A stretch of 64,000 nt of DNA from Clostridium carboxidivorans P7. GTDB taxonomy: Bacteria > Bacillota > Clostridia > Clostridiales > Clostridiaceae. Shown in pieces: positions 1-8,869 of this stretch. A program made the position numbers and the translations under genes. The DNA lies in NCBI RefSeq assembly GCF_001038625.1, contig NZ_CP011803.1, positions 3,658,001-3,722,000 on the forward strand, written 5' to 3'. The notes beneath the pieces are model-generated. The model saw only the letters and a program-made list of their open reading frames with translations. It searched no databases and was not told where the DNA came from. Each line of letters opens with the position of its first letter. Position 1 is the stretch's first letter.

Positions 1-37
1 CTCCGCAGCATACATTAACTATTTTCTTATTGCTCAT
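1..37 (-). CDS. NuoF-like subunit, N-terminus only (cut by window edge)
   Basis: The first 12 codons read MSNKKIVNVCCG and run off the window. The ATG overlaps the last base of the upstream NuoE-like stop codon (TAATG), so the two are translationally coupled. NuoF-type flavoprotein subunits of bifurcating hydrogenases and formate dehydrogenases often begin with a thioredoxin-like [2Fe-2S] domain with cysteines near this place, and they follow NuoE in such operons. The family call is inference from the pairing and the early CC. Confidence 0.5.
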   Translation of the reverse strand, partial: MSNKKIVNVCCG

Positions 38-519
38 TATTTTTCACCTCTATACTCATCAAGAATTTCTTTTATCATTTTAGGTGTCAAATTTCCATAA
101 AATTTTTCGTTAATCATCATAACAGGAGCTATAGCACAACATCCTATACAGTTAACTGTGTTAATTGAAAATTTACGATCTTCTGTAGTTCCCCCAGGTC
201 TAATGCCTAATATTTTTTCAAGTTCATCCATTACCACCATTGATCCAGATACATGACAGGCAGTTCCATCACATACTGTTATAATGTTCTCCCCCTTTGG
301 TGTTAAACTTAGAGCCTTGTAGAAAGTAGCCATACCATATAGTCTACTAACTGGAGTTTCTAAGTATTCAGCTAAAGCCTCTAAAGACTCTCTAGGGATA
401 TACCTATACTTTCTTTGTATATCTTGTAAAATAGCTAAAGTATATCTCTGTTCTTTAGGATATTTTTGTATTACGTCTTTACCACTCATGTCTAAATTTT
501 GTTTTTGTGCCACATCCAT
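37..519 (-). CDS. NuoE-like [2Fe-2S] thioredoxin-fold subunit of an NAD(P)-linked hydrogenase/formate dehydrogenase
   Basis: 160 aa, the usual length for the NuoE/24-kDa family. The fold carries one [2Fe-2S] cluster that passes electrons between a flavoprotein (NuoF-like) and partner subunits. The four ligands are visible as CDGTACH (about residues 83-89) and NCIGCC (about 123-128). The start ATG has a good upstream site (GAGGGTG). It lies 320 bp downstream of the formate dehydrogenase gene and overlaps the NuoF-like start by one base. In some acetogenic clostridia the equivalent genes form the electron-bifurcating hydrogenase that associates with selenocysteine formate dehydrogenase (Hyt/FdhA complex). 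That assignment here is inference from context. Confidence 0.88.
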   Translation of the reverse strand: MDVAQKQNLDMSGKDVIQKYPKEQRYTLAILQDIQRKYRYIPRESLEALAEYLETPVSRLYGMATFYKALSLTPKGENIITVCDGTACHVSGSMVVMDELEKILGIRPGGTTEDRKFSINTVNCIGCCAIAPVMMINEKFYGNLTPKMIKEILDEYRGEK

Positions 520-840
520 TAAAATTCACCCTCTTACCTAAAGATTTATATAAACAGAATAACAAATTATTCCATTTACCCCCATTTAATAAATTTAACT
601 TTTATAATTTATATTTAAAACCTTTAAAATTTGAACATAATTATCTAACAAATTCATAAGGTTCTATATTCGTATTTGAATACCTTTACATAATAAAATT
701 ATATAATATACTATTTCTTAAAAGACCTATCTTTAAATCATTTTTAACTATCAAGCAAAATCTTTGATTTTGGTATAGTAAATTTCCCCTGTTCTAATAC
801 AGCAAAGAACCTAATTTAAAGATAGATCTTCATTTACATA
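520..840. repeat. Intergenic region with a long inverted repeat (723-738 / 815-830)
   Basis: The gap between fdhA and the NuoE-like gene holds a 16-bp inverted repeat with one mismatch. The arms are AAGACCTATCTTTAAA and TTTAAAGATAGATCTT, separated by 76 bp. Read on the minus strand the right arm would fold after fdhA and be followed by a short T-rich stretch. It could attenuate or process the fdhA-to-nuoE transcript. No gene is visible here. Confidence 0.5.
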
Positions 841-2988
841 CTATTTACAACATTCTAAATTTATGTTCATCTTTTTTCTTATTTTAGTATACTCATCCTG
901 TACATATTGTTCTGCAGCCTTTTGATCTTTAATATTTTCTACCTTTACAGCACAATATTTATATTCTGGTGTCTTAGATATAGGATCTAAGTTATTTAAA
1001 GTAAGCTCATTACATGCTCCTACCCACCATTGGTATGTCATGTAAACTGCACCTTTATTAACTCTATCTGTAACTAATGCCTTAGCTACTACAGATCCTC
1101 TACGTGAACTTATTCTCACAAATTCTTGATCTAATATATTTAAATTTTTAGCATCCTCTGGATTTATTTGAACATAACCTGGCTCATCAGCTAACTGCTG
1201 AAGTGCCCTACAGTTACCAGTCATTGTTCTTACTGAATAGTGACCAACCTCTCTTACTGTAGAAAGTACTAGAGGGTATTCCTTATCTGTACTCTCCATA
1301 GGTGCTCTCCATTCTGCTGCAAATAAATTTGCCTTTCCACTAGGAGTATTAAATTTATTTCCTTTATACAAATATGAAGTTCCTGGATGATCTTCTGAAG
1401 GACATGGCCATTGAATTCCACCTAGTTCTTCAAGTCTTTCGTAACTTGCTCCCTTAAAGTTTGGACACAAGTTTCTTAATTCATCCCAAATTTCCTTTGT
1501 ATTTTTATAATTCATGTCATATCCCATAGCTTTAGCAATTTCTGAAATTATCTGCCAATCAGGCTTTACATCTCCTGTAGGTTCTATTGCCTTACGGAAT
1601 CTTTGGAAACCTCTATCAGCCGAACTATATACACCTTCATGTTCACCCCAAGAAGTAGCTGGTAATATTACATCTGCATGAAGTGCTGTTTTATTCATAA
1701 ATATATCTTGAACAATTACAAGTTCTAACTTGTCCAAAGCTTCTCTAACTTCTGCTGCATCTGGATCACTTTGTACTGGATCCTCACCCATAATGTAATA
1801 AGCTTTTATTTTATCCTCTTTAAGCACTAAATGAGGAACTTCAGTTAAGTGATATCCCACTTTATTTGGAAGTTTTACTCCCCAAGCATTTTCAAATTTT
1901 TCTCTTATGGCATCATTTGTTACTGATTGATATCCTGGATATACATTAGGGAGTGCACCCATATCACAAGCACCTTGTACATTGTTTTGGCCTCTTACAG
2001 GACCAATTCCTACATTTGGTCTTCCAAAGTTTCCAGTTAGAAGTGCCAATGATGCTAATCCTTTAACTACATCAACCGCCTGTCCAAATTGACATACTCC
2101 CATACCATAAAGTATCATAGCATTTTTAGCTTTAGAGTACATTCTCATTGATTTTCTTATATCTTCTGCTGGTACTCCAGTCATTTTCTCTGCATACTCT
2201 GGAGTATACTTTTCAACTAAAGCTTTATATTCTTCAAAGCCTACTGTATGTTCTTCAACATATTGCTTGTTGTACAAGCCTTCATTTATTAAAACATTTG
2301 CAAAAGCATTTACTAGTATCATATTAGTGCCATTTTTTATAGGAAGCCATAAATCAGCTATCCTAGCCGATTCTGTTATACGTGGATCTGTTACTACTAT
2401 TTTAGCTCCCTTTCGTTTTGCATTTACTATTCTTCTTGCAACTATAGGATGTGAATCCGCACCGTTATAGCCAAAAATAAATACTAAATCACAATCATCT
2501 ATTTCATGAATACCATTTGACATTGCTCCATTACCTAATACGTAAGCCAGACCGGCTACAGATGGCGCATGTCAAACCCTGGCACAGTGATCAACGTTAT
2601 TTGTTCCAATAACCGCCCTCATAAACTTTTGCATAATGTAATTAGCTTCATTTCCAGATCCTCTAGCACAACCTGTTCCCATAATTGAATCTGGTCCATA
2701 TTTCTCTTTAATTTCTTTCAATTTTGAAGCTGTAAAACCTATAGCTTCTTCCCATGAAACCTCTTCAAGTTGTCCGTTTTTTCTTATCATAGGTTTCTTT
2801 AAACGAGATGTTAAAATTTTAGGATCATTTAAGAAATCCCATCCATAGTGTCCTTTAAGACATAAATTACCCTCATTAGTTCTACCATTAGCAGGTTCAG
2901 CTCTTACTATCTTTCCATCTTCTACAACCAGATATAAATTACATCCGGCTCCACAATAAGGACATACAGTTAATACCTTATTTTCCAT
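841..2988 (-). CDS. fdhA: Selenocysteine-containing formate dehydrogenase, FdhF/FdhA type
   Basis: Molybdopterin (Mo/W) oxidoreductase that interconverts formate and CO2, the entry step of the methyl branch of the Wood-Ljungdahl pathway. The 715-codon frame is interrupted only by TGA at 2572-2574 (residue 139). The context is DHCARV-U-HAPSVAGL, the selenocysteine motif of E. coli FdhH, which is also 715 aa. The N-terminus has the [4Fe-4S] ligand pattern CPYCGAGC followed by CLKGHYGWDF. The C-terminus has the molybdopterin-dinucleotide domain (about 590-715). RBS AGGGGG precedes the ATG. A SECIS-like hairpin follows the UGA. A caller unaware of selenocysteine would split this into two ORFs or call a pseudogene. 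Confidence 0.95.
2536..2574 (-). promoter_or_regulatory. UGA selenocysteine codon with bacterial SECIS-like hairpin
   Basis: Immediately 3' of the in-frame TGA the minus strand reads GTAGCC-GGTCT-GGCTTAC. This is a stem GUAGCC/GGCUUAC with one bulged U and an apical GGUCU loop. The apical GGUCU and bulge match the SelB-binding features of E. coli fdhF SECIS. The spacing from the UGA is within the usual bacterial range. Confidence 0.8.
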
Positions 2989-3759
2989 TTAATTACCCCC
3001 TAATTAAATCCTTTACTTTTTAGCCTGATAACGAACAACTGAACTTCATAAATCCATTAATTGAAAAAAGAATCACTGTTGTAAAGCATTGTAAACTACC
3101 TTAATATAAATATATTAAAATATTCTGAAATCAATGTCAAGCTAGGCTTGTTAAAGTTTTTAACAATCTTTTTACAAAAAAAATGTATTTACTCTAAATA
3201 AAGCAAGTGCATTTCAACCTATTCTTAAATTATACTCAATCTTTCGTGGAAACTTTTTTTATAAAAAATTAAATTTAATAATATAAAGTAAAAAAATATC
3301 GTTATATTTTTATCATTGTTAATGATATTTATACTTATTTTTGGTATATTATACATCAATTTTATGGAATTATTCTAATCTTATCGATAAAATATAATAT
3401 ATAATATACTTACTAATATAAAATATGTTAAAAAAAACTAACAAACTATAATTTCATTATAACTGTAAACATGTTTCTTTTTGTAATAAATTTAAATACA
3501 CGTTATTTAACAAAGATTTTTTTATATAAGTTATTTTTAGAAATTTTATTCTAATTTTGTAGTAAAATAGTTTTAAAATTAGTTAAAAATAAAACACTTT
3601 AGTTTTATTCAAATATGGTATATGTGTATCCCTTTAGTGAATACTGTACTGTTTCAAGCACTTTTTCAAGAGAAAATATTCTTGAATTTAAAAATATTAT
3701 TGCTGCTGCCTTAGTTTACTTAGGCACCTGAATGGTTAATAAAGAATATGAAAAACATC
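2989..3759. other. Long AT-rich intergenic region upstream of fdhA
   Basis: About 770 bp with no convincing gene. The right part contains a short plus-strand frame (ATG at 3615, 38 codons) without a ribosome-binding site; I regard it as chance or a remnant. The fdhA promoter should lie within the left few hundred bases, but I could not pick a convincing -35/-10 pair. Confidence 0.5.
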
Positions 3760-3812
3760 AAAAAAACTATCACACATTTATGCACTTTAAATTTTACATA
3801 ACGTGTGATAGT
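3760..3812 (-). terminator. Rho-independent terminator of the aminotransferase gene
   Basis: Perfect 10-bp stem ACTATCACAC (3766-3775) / GTGTGATAGT (3803-3812). On the minus strand it is followed by seven T residues. It lies 28 bp beyond the aminotransferase stop codon. Confidence 0.85.
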
Positions 3813-3839
3813 TCTTTATATTTAAAATATCATCTTTTA

Positions 3840-5024
3840 TTAATATAAATCTCTTAATTTCTGGAAGGCACCAAAAGACCTTTTTATCATCTCTGGATCA
3901 ACACAATAAGATATTCTAACATATCCTGAACATCCAAAATCATCTGATGGTACAATGAGAAGATTAAATTTTTTGGCATTTTCAGAAAAACTTACAGCAT
4001 TTTCTTCTAGTGATTTTACAAACAAATAAAATGCACCATCTGGTCTGACACATTGATAACCCATTTTAGTAAGTTCATTATATAGTAATTTTCTATTTAC
4101 ATCATATAGTGCTATATCTGATGTTTTTCCCTGACACTTCATAATTACTTTCTGGAAGAAACTTGGTGCACAAACATATCCAAGAGCACGTCCAGCACCA
4201 CATACTGCTGTATATATATCCTTACCATTTTCCACACAATCAGGAACCAGAATATATCCTATTCGATCTCCTGGAAGTGAAAGTGATTTACTGTATGAGT
4301 AACATACAATTGTATTCTCATAATAATCTGGAACGTATAGTATCTTTACGTCATCATAAACTATTTCTCTGTATGGCTCATCGGATATGAGATACAAAGG
4401 TTTTTGATATTCTTTAGATTTCTTTTTCAATAAATCTGCTAAATCTTTCAATGTTTTTTCTGAATAAACAACACCAGATGGATTATTAGGAGAATTTATT
4501 ATTATTCCTTTAGTGTTAGAAGTAATAGCTTTTTCCAGTAAATCCATCTTAATTTGAAAATTCTCTGTATCTGCTGGCACTACTACAATCTTTGCACCTG
4601 CACTTTTTATAAAAACTTGATACTCTGGAAAATGTGGTGCAATAATTACAATTTCATCTTCCGGACTTTCAGTAAGAGCCTTAAGTATGATACTTAAAGA
4701 AGCTGCTGCACCACATGTCATATAAAAATTATCTGCTTTAAGCTGACAATTATATGTACTATTCATATAATCAGCAATACCTTTTCTCACTTCAAAATCT
4801 CCCTGTGCAGAAGTATACCCATGGATTTCTTCTGATTTTTGTGTTTCCAACAATTCTAACATTGCTTCTTTTACACACCCTGGTGCTGGAACAGTTGGAT
4901 TTCCAATACTAAAATCAAATACATTTTCTTTTCCAACAATTGCAGCCTGCTGCTTTCCATACTCAAATAAATCTCTGATTGCAGAGCGTTTTGCTCCTAA
5001 CTCATACATTTCTTTTGATAGCAT
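3840..5024 (-). CDS. Pyridoxal-phosphate-dependent aminotransferase, class I/II (aspartate aminotransferase-like)
   Basis: 394 aa from the chosen start. Transfers an amino group between an amino acid and a 2-oxo acid using PLP; the substrate is not decidable from sequence. Fold type I landmarks are visible: the INSPNNPSGVVY segment that holds the cofactor, ISDEPYREIVYDD with the PLP-contacting Asp/Tyr, and the Schiff-base lysine in SYSKSLSLPGDRIGY. The N-terminus reads FSIGNPTVPAP, as in clostridial AspB-like proteins. Start ATG at 5024 is preferred over an upstream in-frame ATG because AAGGAGTGG precedes it. It is monocistronic with its own terminator. Confidence 0.9.
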   Translation of the reverse strand: MLSKEMYELGAKRSAIRDLFEYGKQQAAIVGKENVFDFSIGNPTVPAPGCVKEAMLELLETQKSEEIHGYTSAQGDFEVRKGIADYMNSTYNCQLKADNFYMTCGAAASLSIILKALTESPEDEIVIIAPHFPEYQVFIKSAGAKIVVVPADTENFQIKMDLLEKAITSNTKGIIINSPNNPSGVVYSEKTLKDLADLLKKKSKEYQKPLYLISDEPYREIVYDDVKILYVPDYYENTIVCYSYSKSLSLPGDRIGYILVPDCVENGKDIYTAVCGAGRALGYVCAPSFFQKVIMKCQGKTSDIALYDVNRKLLYNELTKMGYQCVRPDGAFYLFVKSLEENAVSFSENAKKFNLLIVPSDDFGCSGYVRISYCVDPEMIKRSFGAFQKLRDLY

Positions 5025-5141
5025 TACATTTCCACTCCTTTTAATATCATGATAAATTATAATAAGCAAATATTATGCCAACACCAACACTTATTAATTT
5101 GTACCTTAAATAGCAAAAAATCAGTAAAAAACCTTCTAAAT

Positions 5142-5179
5142 GGGTTAATAGGTATTAATGGGTTATTACCTATTAACCC
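5142..5179. repeat. Inverted repeat upstream of the aminotransferase
   Basis: Perfect 13-bp arms GGGTTAATAGGTA (5142-5154) and TACCTATTAACCC (5167-5179) around a 12-nt loop that itself repeats part of the arm. There is no clear T-tract. It may be an operator or cruciform between the candidate 6S RNA terminator and the aminotransferase promoter. Confidence 0.6.
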
Positions 5180-5291
5180 TTTTATGCTTTAGTTTTCTAT
5201 AAAATTATTAATTGCTGGTATGGTATCTTTGTCTATTGTTTGAGTATTAGTGGCAAGCATAATAGTAAAGTGGATATGAATAATTTAAATA

Positions 5292-5478
5292 AAAAAAGAG
5301 AGACAAAATCTCTCTTTGCTTTTAAATTAAAATCCAAAATACCGTTACCCTAATTTTGACACCTATCTCTCCGATAGGTGGGTGCCCTCACAGATGTTTC
5401 TATCAATCCCAAAGCCGTCAAAAGGTCTCACAAGGAAGTACATATCTGCATCTAAATTTTGAACTCCCATTTTAGTAA
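5292..5478 (-). ncRNA. ssrS: Candidate 6S RNA (SsrS)
   Basis: About 180-nt independent transcript unit on the minus strand. The ends pair (AGTTCAAAAT, 5457-5466, with ATTTTGGATT, 5331-5340). An internal 8-bp hairpin CACCTATC/GATAGGTG (5360-5380) sits inside. A strong rho-independent terminator (AAAGAGAGA/TCTCTCTTT, then seven T) closes it. Length, end-to-end closing stem, internal loop and segments such as GAGGGCACCCACCT and GGGTAACGG resemble Firmicutes 6S RNA as I know it. 6S RNA would bind housekeeping RNA polymerase in stationary phase. I could not align it, so the family call is tentative; that it is a structured RNA is firmer. Confidence 0.5.
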
Positions 5479-5527
5479 TGTAGGTTCAAAATATAGAGTC
5501 TGTCGAATATTCCAGAAATTATACAAG

Positions 5528-5593
5528 TTCATGGTGCAGAAGACGGGACTTGAACCCGTACGATTACTCACACGCCCCTCAAACGTGCGCGTC
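5528..5593. repeat. attL: 66-bp direct repeat, displaced 3' part of tRNA-Leu(GAG)
   Basis: Identical over 66 bp to 44884-44949. It comprises the tRNA-Leu anticodon arm, variable arm, T arm and CCA end (tRNA part 5532-5593) plus a few bases of 3' flank, but lacks the acceptor 5' strand and D arm. Integration into the tRNA gene left this displaced 3' half at the left junction and rebuilt a full gene at the right. The repeat defines the left boundary of the element. Confidence 0.93.
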
Positions 5594-5810
5594 AAAACTA
5601 CACCTTAAAACGTTGTAAATTAATGCTTTAAATACGTCTAAAACATCATTTTACAATACATCCGTCCATTATTCCCATGAATGTATTTTATCACAATAAG
5701 TTTAACATTTCAATTAAAATTTAAAACATAAATGTAATAAAAAATCTCTACATTAATGTATTCAAAAATAGACATAAAATTAACTTATACTTTATAAATC
5801 ATTATATAAT

Positions 5811-6041
5811 TTATAAATTTCCTCCGAAGTGTTCATTATATCTATCTCTTGCATGTACATATTCTATCTTATTTTCATCATAAACAATAAAATCATTTCC
5901 TTGTCCACAAGCTACAATACTAGTATTAAATTCTATTTTCAAAACTTTACATATAACTTCTGGTATATATAATTTACAAAAACTATATTTATCACTATAA
6001 AAATATCCTACTGTTTCAAAATTTCTTCTAACTAAATGCAT
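5811..6041 (-). CDS. Hypothetical 76-aa protein
   Basis: Not recognised. Short protein with a likely beta-strand core (FIVYDENKIEYVHARDRYNEHF near the C-terminus). It starts 11 nt after the stop of a 46-aa ORF and probably shares its transcript. The ribosome-binding site is weak, suggesting coupling. Last gene before the left att site, a common place for accessory cargo. Confidence 0.5.
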   Translation of the reverse strand: MHLVRRNFETVGYFYSDKYSFCKLYIPEVICKVLKIEFNTSIVACGQGNDFIVYDENKIEYVHARDRYNEHFGGNL

Positions 6042-6052
6042 ATTCTTATCAA

Positions 6053-6193
6053 TTAAAGATTTAAATATTCAATTTCTGAAGCAGAATAATGTGCAGGAAA
6101 AAATATCTCTGGCTTTTTTCCTTCTCTAAATAATTCCTCTATTTTTCCATCAATATCTGCTGTTCCAATTTTAAATTTTTCATAGTTCACCAT
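6053..6193 (-). CDS. Hypothetical 46-aa protein
   Basis: ATG with AGAGGTG nine bases upstream, 46 codons, ending 11 nt before the 76-aa gene. Sequence begins MVNYEKFKIGTADID and ends SASEIEYLNL. No family recognised. The tight spacing and good RBS argue that it is real. A two-gene small cassette (for example toxin/antitoxin) is possible, but I see no diagnostic motif. Confidence 0.55.
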   Translation of the reverse strand: MVNYEKFKIGTADIDGKIEELFREGKKPEIFFPAHYSASEIEYLNL

Positions 6194-6213
6194 ATTAGCA
6201 CCTCTTTTAAAGT

Positions 6214-6711
6214 TTAGTCCCACATCATTCTATAATATTCAACCGTTTTGTTGTTAAGTAAATTAACTTTTTCTATCATTTCATCTCTAATTTGTAGATA
6301 TTTAATAGTTTCATCTTTATGGCATTTAAATTCATCTGATAAAGGGCTTTGAATTGAGATTATTTTATTTATAGCAATTTCAGTCTCAGCAATTCTCTTT
6401 TCTAAATCTTCTACTTGCCAATCATGCAATTCATCTTTTTCAATATTCTTTAAGCATGCATCATATTCCCTATCAAAGCAAGAAATTAAGTTGTTTAACA
6501 TTGATTTATCTCTAATTTTTCTATAAAATTCATTAAAATCATTTCTACTATCATTTTTTTTAGGATTTGAAACAAAGTATTTATATATGTACCTTTGAAA
6601 ATAAGGTTTATACTCTTTATTCCTATATATATTCTTAACACCTATCATGTCTTTTTCATTACTCAAAACATTTTTTGCATTTTCGTATATATGGTCAAGC
6701 AATAAAATCAC
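6214..6711 (-). CDS. Hypothetical helical protein, 165 aa
   Basis: Mostly charged and alpha-helical with a probable coiled coil in the C-terminal half (about residues 95-150). No signal peptide or membrane segment. RBS AGGAGG precedes the start. Not recognised. Part of the leftmost accessory block of the element with the zinc-ribbon genes to its right. Confidence 0.6.
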   Translation of the reverse strand: MILLLDHIYENAKNVLSNEKDMIGVKNIYRNKEYKPYFQRYIYKYFVSNPKKNDSRNDFNEFYRKIRDKSMLNNLISCFDREYDACLKNIEKDELHDWQVEDLEKRIAETEIAINKIISIQSPLSDEFKCHKDETIKYLQIRDEMIEKVNLLNNKTVEYYRMMWD

Positions 6712-6778
6712 CTCCTACTTTTATATAAGTTTTTCTATAAACTAACAATTACAAAACCTTAATTTCCTCATTATAAAA

Positions 6779-7210
6779 TTATTTTTTACCTGCTTCCCAT
6801 TGATTTCCGCATTTTAAACAAGTTATTAATACCTTTCTACTACCTATGAAACCTCCTAACAATCCAACTCCACCAAATAATCCCCCTCCGATGGCCGCTT
6901 TACCTAAACTAAATCCTTTGTTATTTGCAGTTATTTGTTTAGAACCACACTTTGGGCAACTTATAGAGTTATTACTAGCACCTGTTTGCCTTGGAGAATC
7001 TATTATATGTGTTTCTCCTTTAACAATTTCTATATTTTTATTTAAATTAATAAAATCAGATACTTGTCTACAATGCGAACATCTCATTGGTGGGTTAAGT
7101 CTAAAACCGCCTTTTGAACGAATACAATAATATTTTTGAAAAGAATTTCGTTTTCCACATTTTTCACATGTGGCATAAATTACATAATCATCCTCTTTTA
7201 AATAGTCCAT
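6779..7210 (-). CDS. Zinc-ribbon protein, 143 aa
   Basis: Three CxxC knuckle groups: CEKCGK and CSHC in the N-terminal half, CPKCGSKQ near residue 85, CLKCGNQW at the end. Between the last two lies a glycine-rich hydrophobic stretch (GKAAIGGGLFGGVGLLGGFIGS) long enough to insert in a membrane. The C-terminal ribbon plus Gly-rich patch is repeated in the neighbouring 194-aa protein (C-terminal CNKCGYRW), so the two are paralogous at that end. Role unknown; an infection- or membrane-linked function is possible. Confidence 0.7.
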   Translation of the reverse strand: MDYLKEDDYVIYATCEKCGKRNSFQKYYCIRSKGGFRLNPPMRCSHCRQVSDFINLNKNIEIVKGETHIIDSPRQTGASNNSISCPKCGSKQITANNKGFSLGKAAIGGGLFGGVGLLGGFIGSRKVLITCLKCGNQWEAGKK

Positions 7211-7258
7211 TTATATTCACCTTCTATGTACAATAATTGAATATGAAACATAAGTTAA

Positions 7259-7843
7259 CTACCACCTATATCCACATTTATTGCATTCAAAACTCTTCGT
7301 TAATTTCCCTATTGAAAAAATGCCGAACAAGGCAACCGAACCTGCTTTACTTAAACCACCAATCTTTTTTACATTAGTTGATCTACAAGTAGGACATTTA
7401 ATCGTATTATCTTCAACATTTTCAGTATCTTTTATACTTTGAGTCTCCTTAATATTTTCAGCATCTTCAATATTACTGTTTTCTAAAGAATCTATATAAT
7501 CATTTTGTTTATCAAGTTTAATACTAATTACTGCACCTACACTCTCTAATTTATCCTTATAATCTTTTGCTTCTTCCAATTTTAAATCATCTAATATTAA
7601 ATACGGAGTATATTTTGTCATTGAAATAGCAACATCCATACTAATACCTAATAAATCTACTAATTTATTATTTACATCTAATGATGTTTCACCAGGTTCC
7701 TCTAAAAGAAGATAATATTTATCATCTGAGTGTTCTTCCTTTTGTTCATCATTTTTCTTCATTGGTTCACCACAATTAGGACACATTGCTGCGTTTGGTG
7801 AAATCATTTTTCCACACATAGGACATTCTATTAAGTTCCCCAT
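7259..7843 (-). CDS. Double zinc-ribbon protein with an L7/L12-C-terminal-like middle domain
   Basis: 194 aa from the start at 7843, chosen because GGGGGATGG precedes it. N-terminal ribbon CPMCGK...CPNCGE and C-terminal ribbon CPTCRS...CNKCGYRW flank a middle segment (about 50-105). Its pattern LEEAKDYKDKLESVGAVISI resembles the C-terminal domain of ribosomal protein bL12, which ends in an 'ALKKALEEAGAEVEV'-type helix-strand. An acidic linker (about 115-145) follows. Such hybrids occur as uncharacterised proteins; function unknown. Domain resemblance is by eye only. Confidence 0.65.
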   Translation of the reverse strand: MGNLIECPMCGKMISPNAAMCPNCGEPMKKNDEQKEEHSDDKYYLLLEEPGETSLDVNNKLVDLLGISMDVAISMTKYTPYLILDDLKLEEAKDYKDKLESVGAVISIKLDKQNDYIDSLENSNIEDAENIKETQSIKDTENVEDNTIKCPTCRSTNVKKIGGLSKAGSVALFGIFSIGKLTKSFECNKCGYRW

Positions 7844-7852
7844 ATTAACCAT

Positions 7853-8431
7853 CCCCCATTAAGTCTATATATTATATAATATGCTTTTCTATTTTTCTAT
7901 TCATTTCTATTCTATACAAAAATTATACAGACATCAACAAATTCTCCAAAATGGGGTATTCAAAAAATATCTCTTACCGATTTAATTCTTATGACATGAG
8001 TGTTAAAAAAAATTTCCATAGTATTTTCAATTGATTACAATACATAAAAATCTACTTAAATCGGTTTTTGATTTTTTTGATTTATAATATATATAACGTT
8101 AAAAGCAAGCACAAAATGTAATTTATCATGATAAAAATACACACAAAATGTGATACAAAAAGTACTAATATCTAAAAATCTAGTACCTAATGTACTAATT
8201 TATTTAAATTTAGTACAAGTAGTGCTATACACCCATTAATCCTTGCACTAAGAGTACTACTATATCCACATAATGTCACAATATTATATTTTTTCATAGT
8301 TATATTAATTTATATAAACTTTGTTTTATATGGTTTTACTTGAAAGAATATTTTTAAGAAGTTGATAAACCAAGGCTTGTAAGATATTTTAATTTAACTA
8401 AATAAAATCGAGAAAAAAGTGTACGTAGAGA
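7853..8431. promoter_or_regulatory. AT-rich intergenic region with repeated CTAGTAC/GTACTA motifs
   Basis: Between 8105 and 8260 there are two CACAAAATGT copies about 35 bp apart. A cluster of TAGTAC-type half-sites follows (8161, 8181, 8192, 8210, 8252), including CTAGTACCTAATGTACTA, an imperfect inverted repeat. A similar CTAGTA...TACTAG palindrome occurs at 23687-23704. I read these as operators for one element regulator. The region also carries the leader of the small plus-strand peptide gene. Confidence 0.4.
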
Positions 8432-8485
8432 ATGATCTTTTTCGGTATTATACTCTATTCAAAGAATTTTAAGGAGATGAATGTT

Positions 8486-8623
8486 ATGGATAACTCTATT
8501 GTTGCTATTACCGCAATTGCTTGCGTTAGTCTTGTTAGTATTGTTGCACTAAAAAACAATTATGATTTGAAAATAATTATTATTTTCAAAAGTTTAAAAT
8601 GTAAATTTTTCACTAAAAAATAA
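8486..8623 (+). CDS. Small hydrophobic peptide, 45 aa (type I toxin-like)
   Basis: Strong RBS (AAGGAGATG) 7 nt before ATG. One hydrophobic segment (residues 4-21), then a second short hydrophobic stretch and a basic tail ending KCKFFTKK. It is on the strand opposite to almost all other element genes and is followed by its own terminator. Single-TM peptides with a basic tail are typical of type I toxins and prophage membrane peptides. No antisense antitoxin is proven, so this is inference. Confidence 0.6.
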   Translation: MDNSIVAITAIACVSLVSIVALKNNYDLKIIIIFKSLKCKFFTKK

Positions 8624-8642
8624 CAAAATTTAAAACAATAAA

Positions 8643-8687
8643 TTTAATCATGAAGCAAGTTATTTTTCGATTTGCTTCATGATTAAA
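8643..8687. terminator. Bidirectional terminator between convergent genes
   Basis: Perfect 16-bp arms TTTAATCATGAAGCAA (8643-8658) and TTGCTTCATGATTAAA (8672-8687) between the plus-strand peptide gene (ending 8623) and the minus-strand gene ending at 8870. Confidence 0.75.
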
Positions 8688-8869
8688 TACCTATTTAATT
8701 ATCAACACTTCTAAATCTATAAAGCATAAATCTAATACAAAAACTCCTACATATATATAATTTTATCTTATTTTTATTAGTTATGTTGAAATTTATATTA
8801 ACCTAAACATCTTGTGAGTAAACTAATAACAAGTATTTTTTATGCTTAATCTTTCAGATCAAAACATAT

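Noticed and set aside
2524..2988. Formate dehydrogenase split by a stop codon: pseudogene or frameshift
   Set aside because: The stop is UGA in the exact selenocysteine position of FdhH-type enzymes, followed by a SECIS-like hairpin; the frame is otherwise intact.
3615..3731. Plus-strand 38-codon ORF ahead of the aminotransferase terminator
   Set aside because: No ribosome-binding site, no recognisable family; probably chance or a remnant.
5532..5593. A second functional tRNA-Leu
   Set aside because: Lacks the acceptor 5' strand and D arm; it is the displaced half left by integration.
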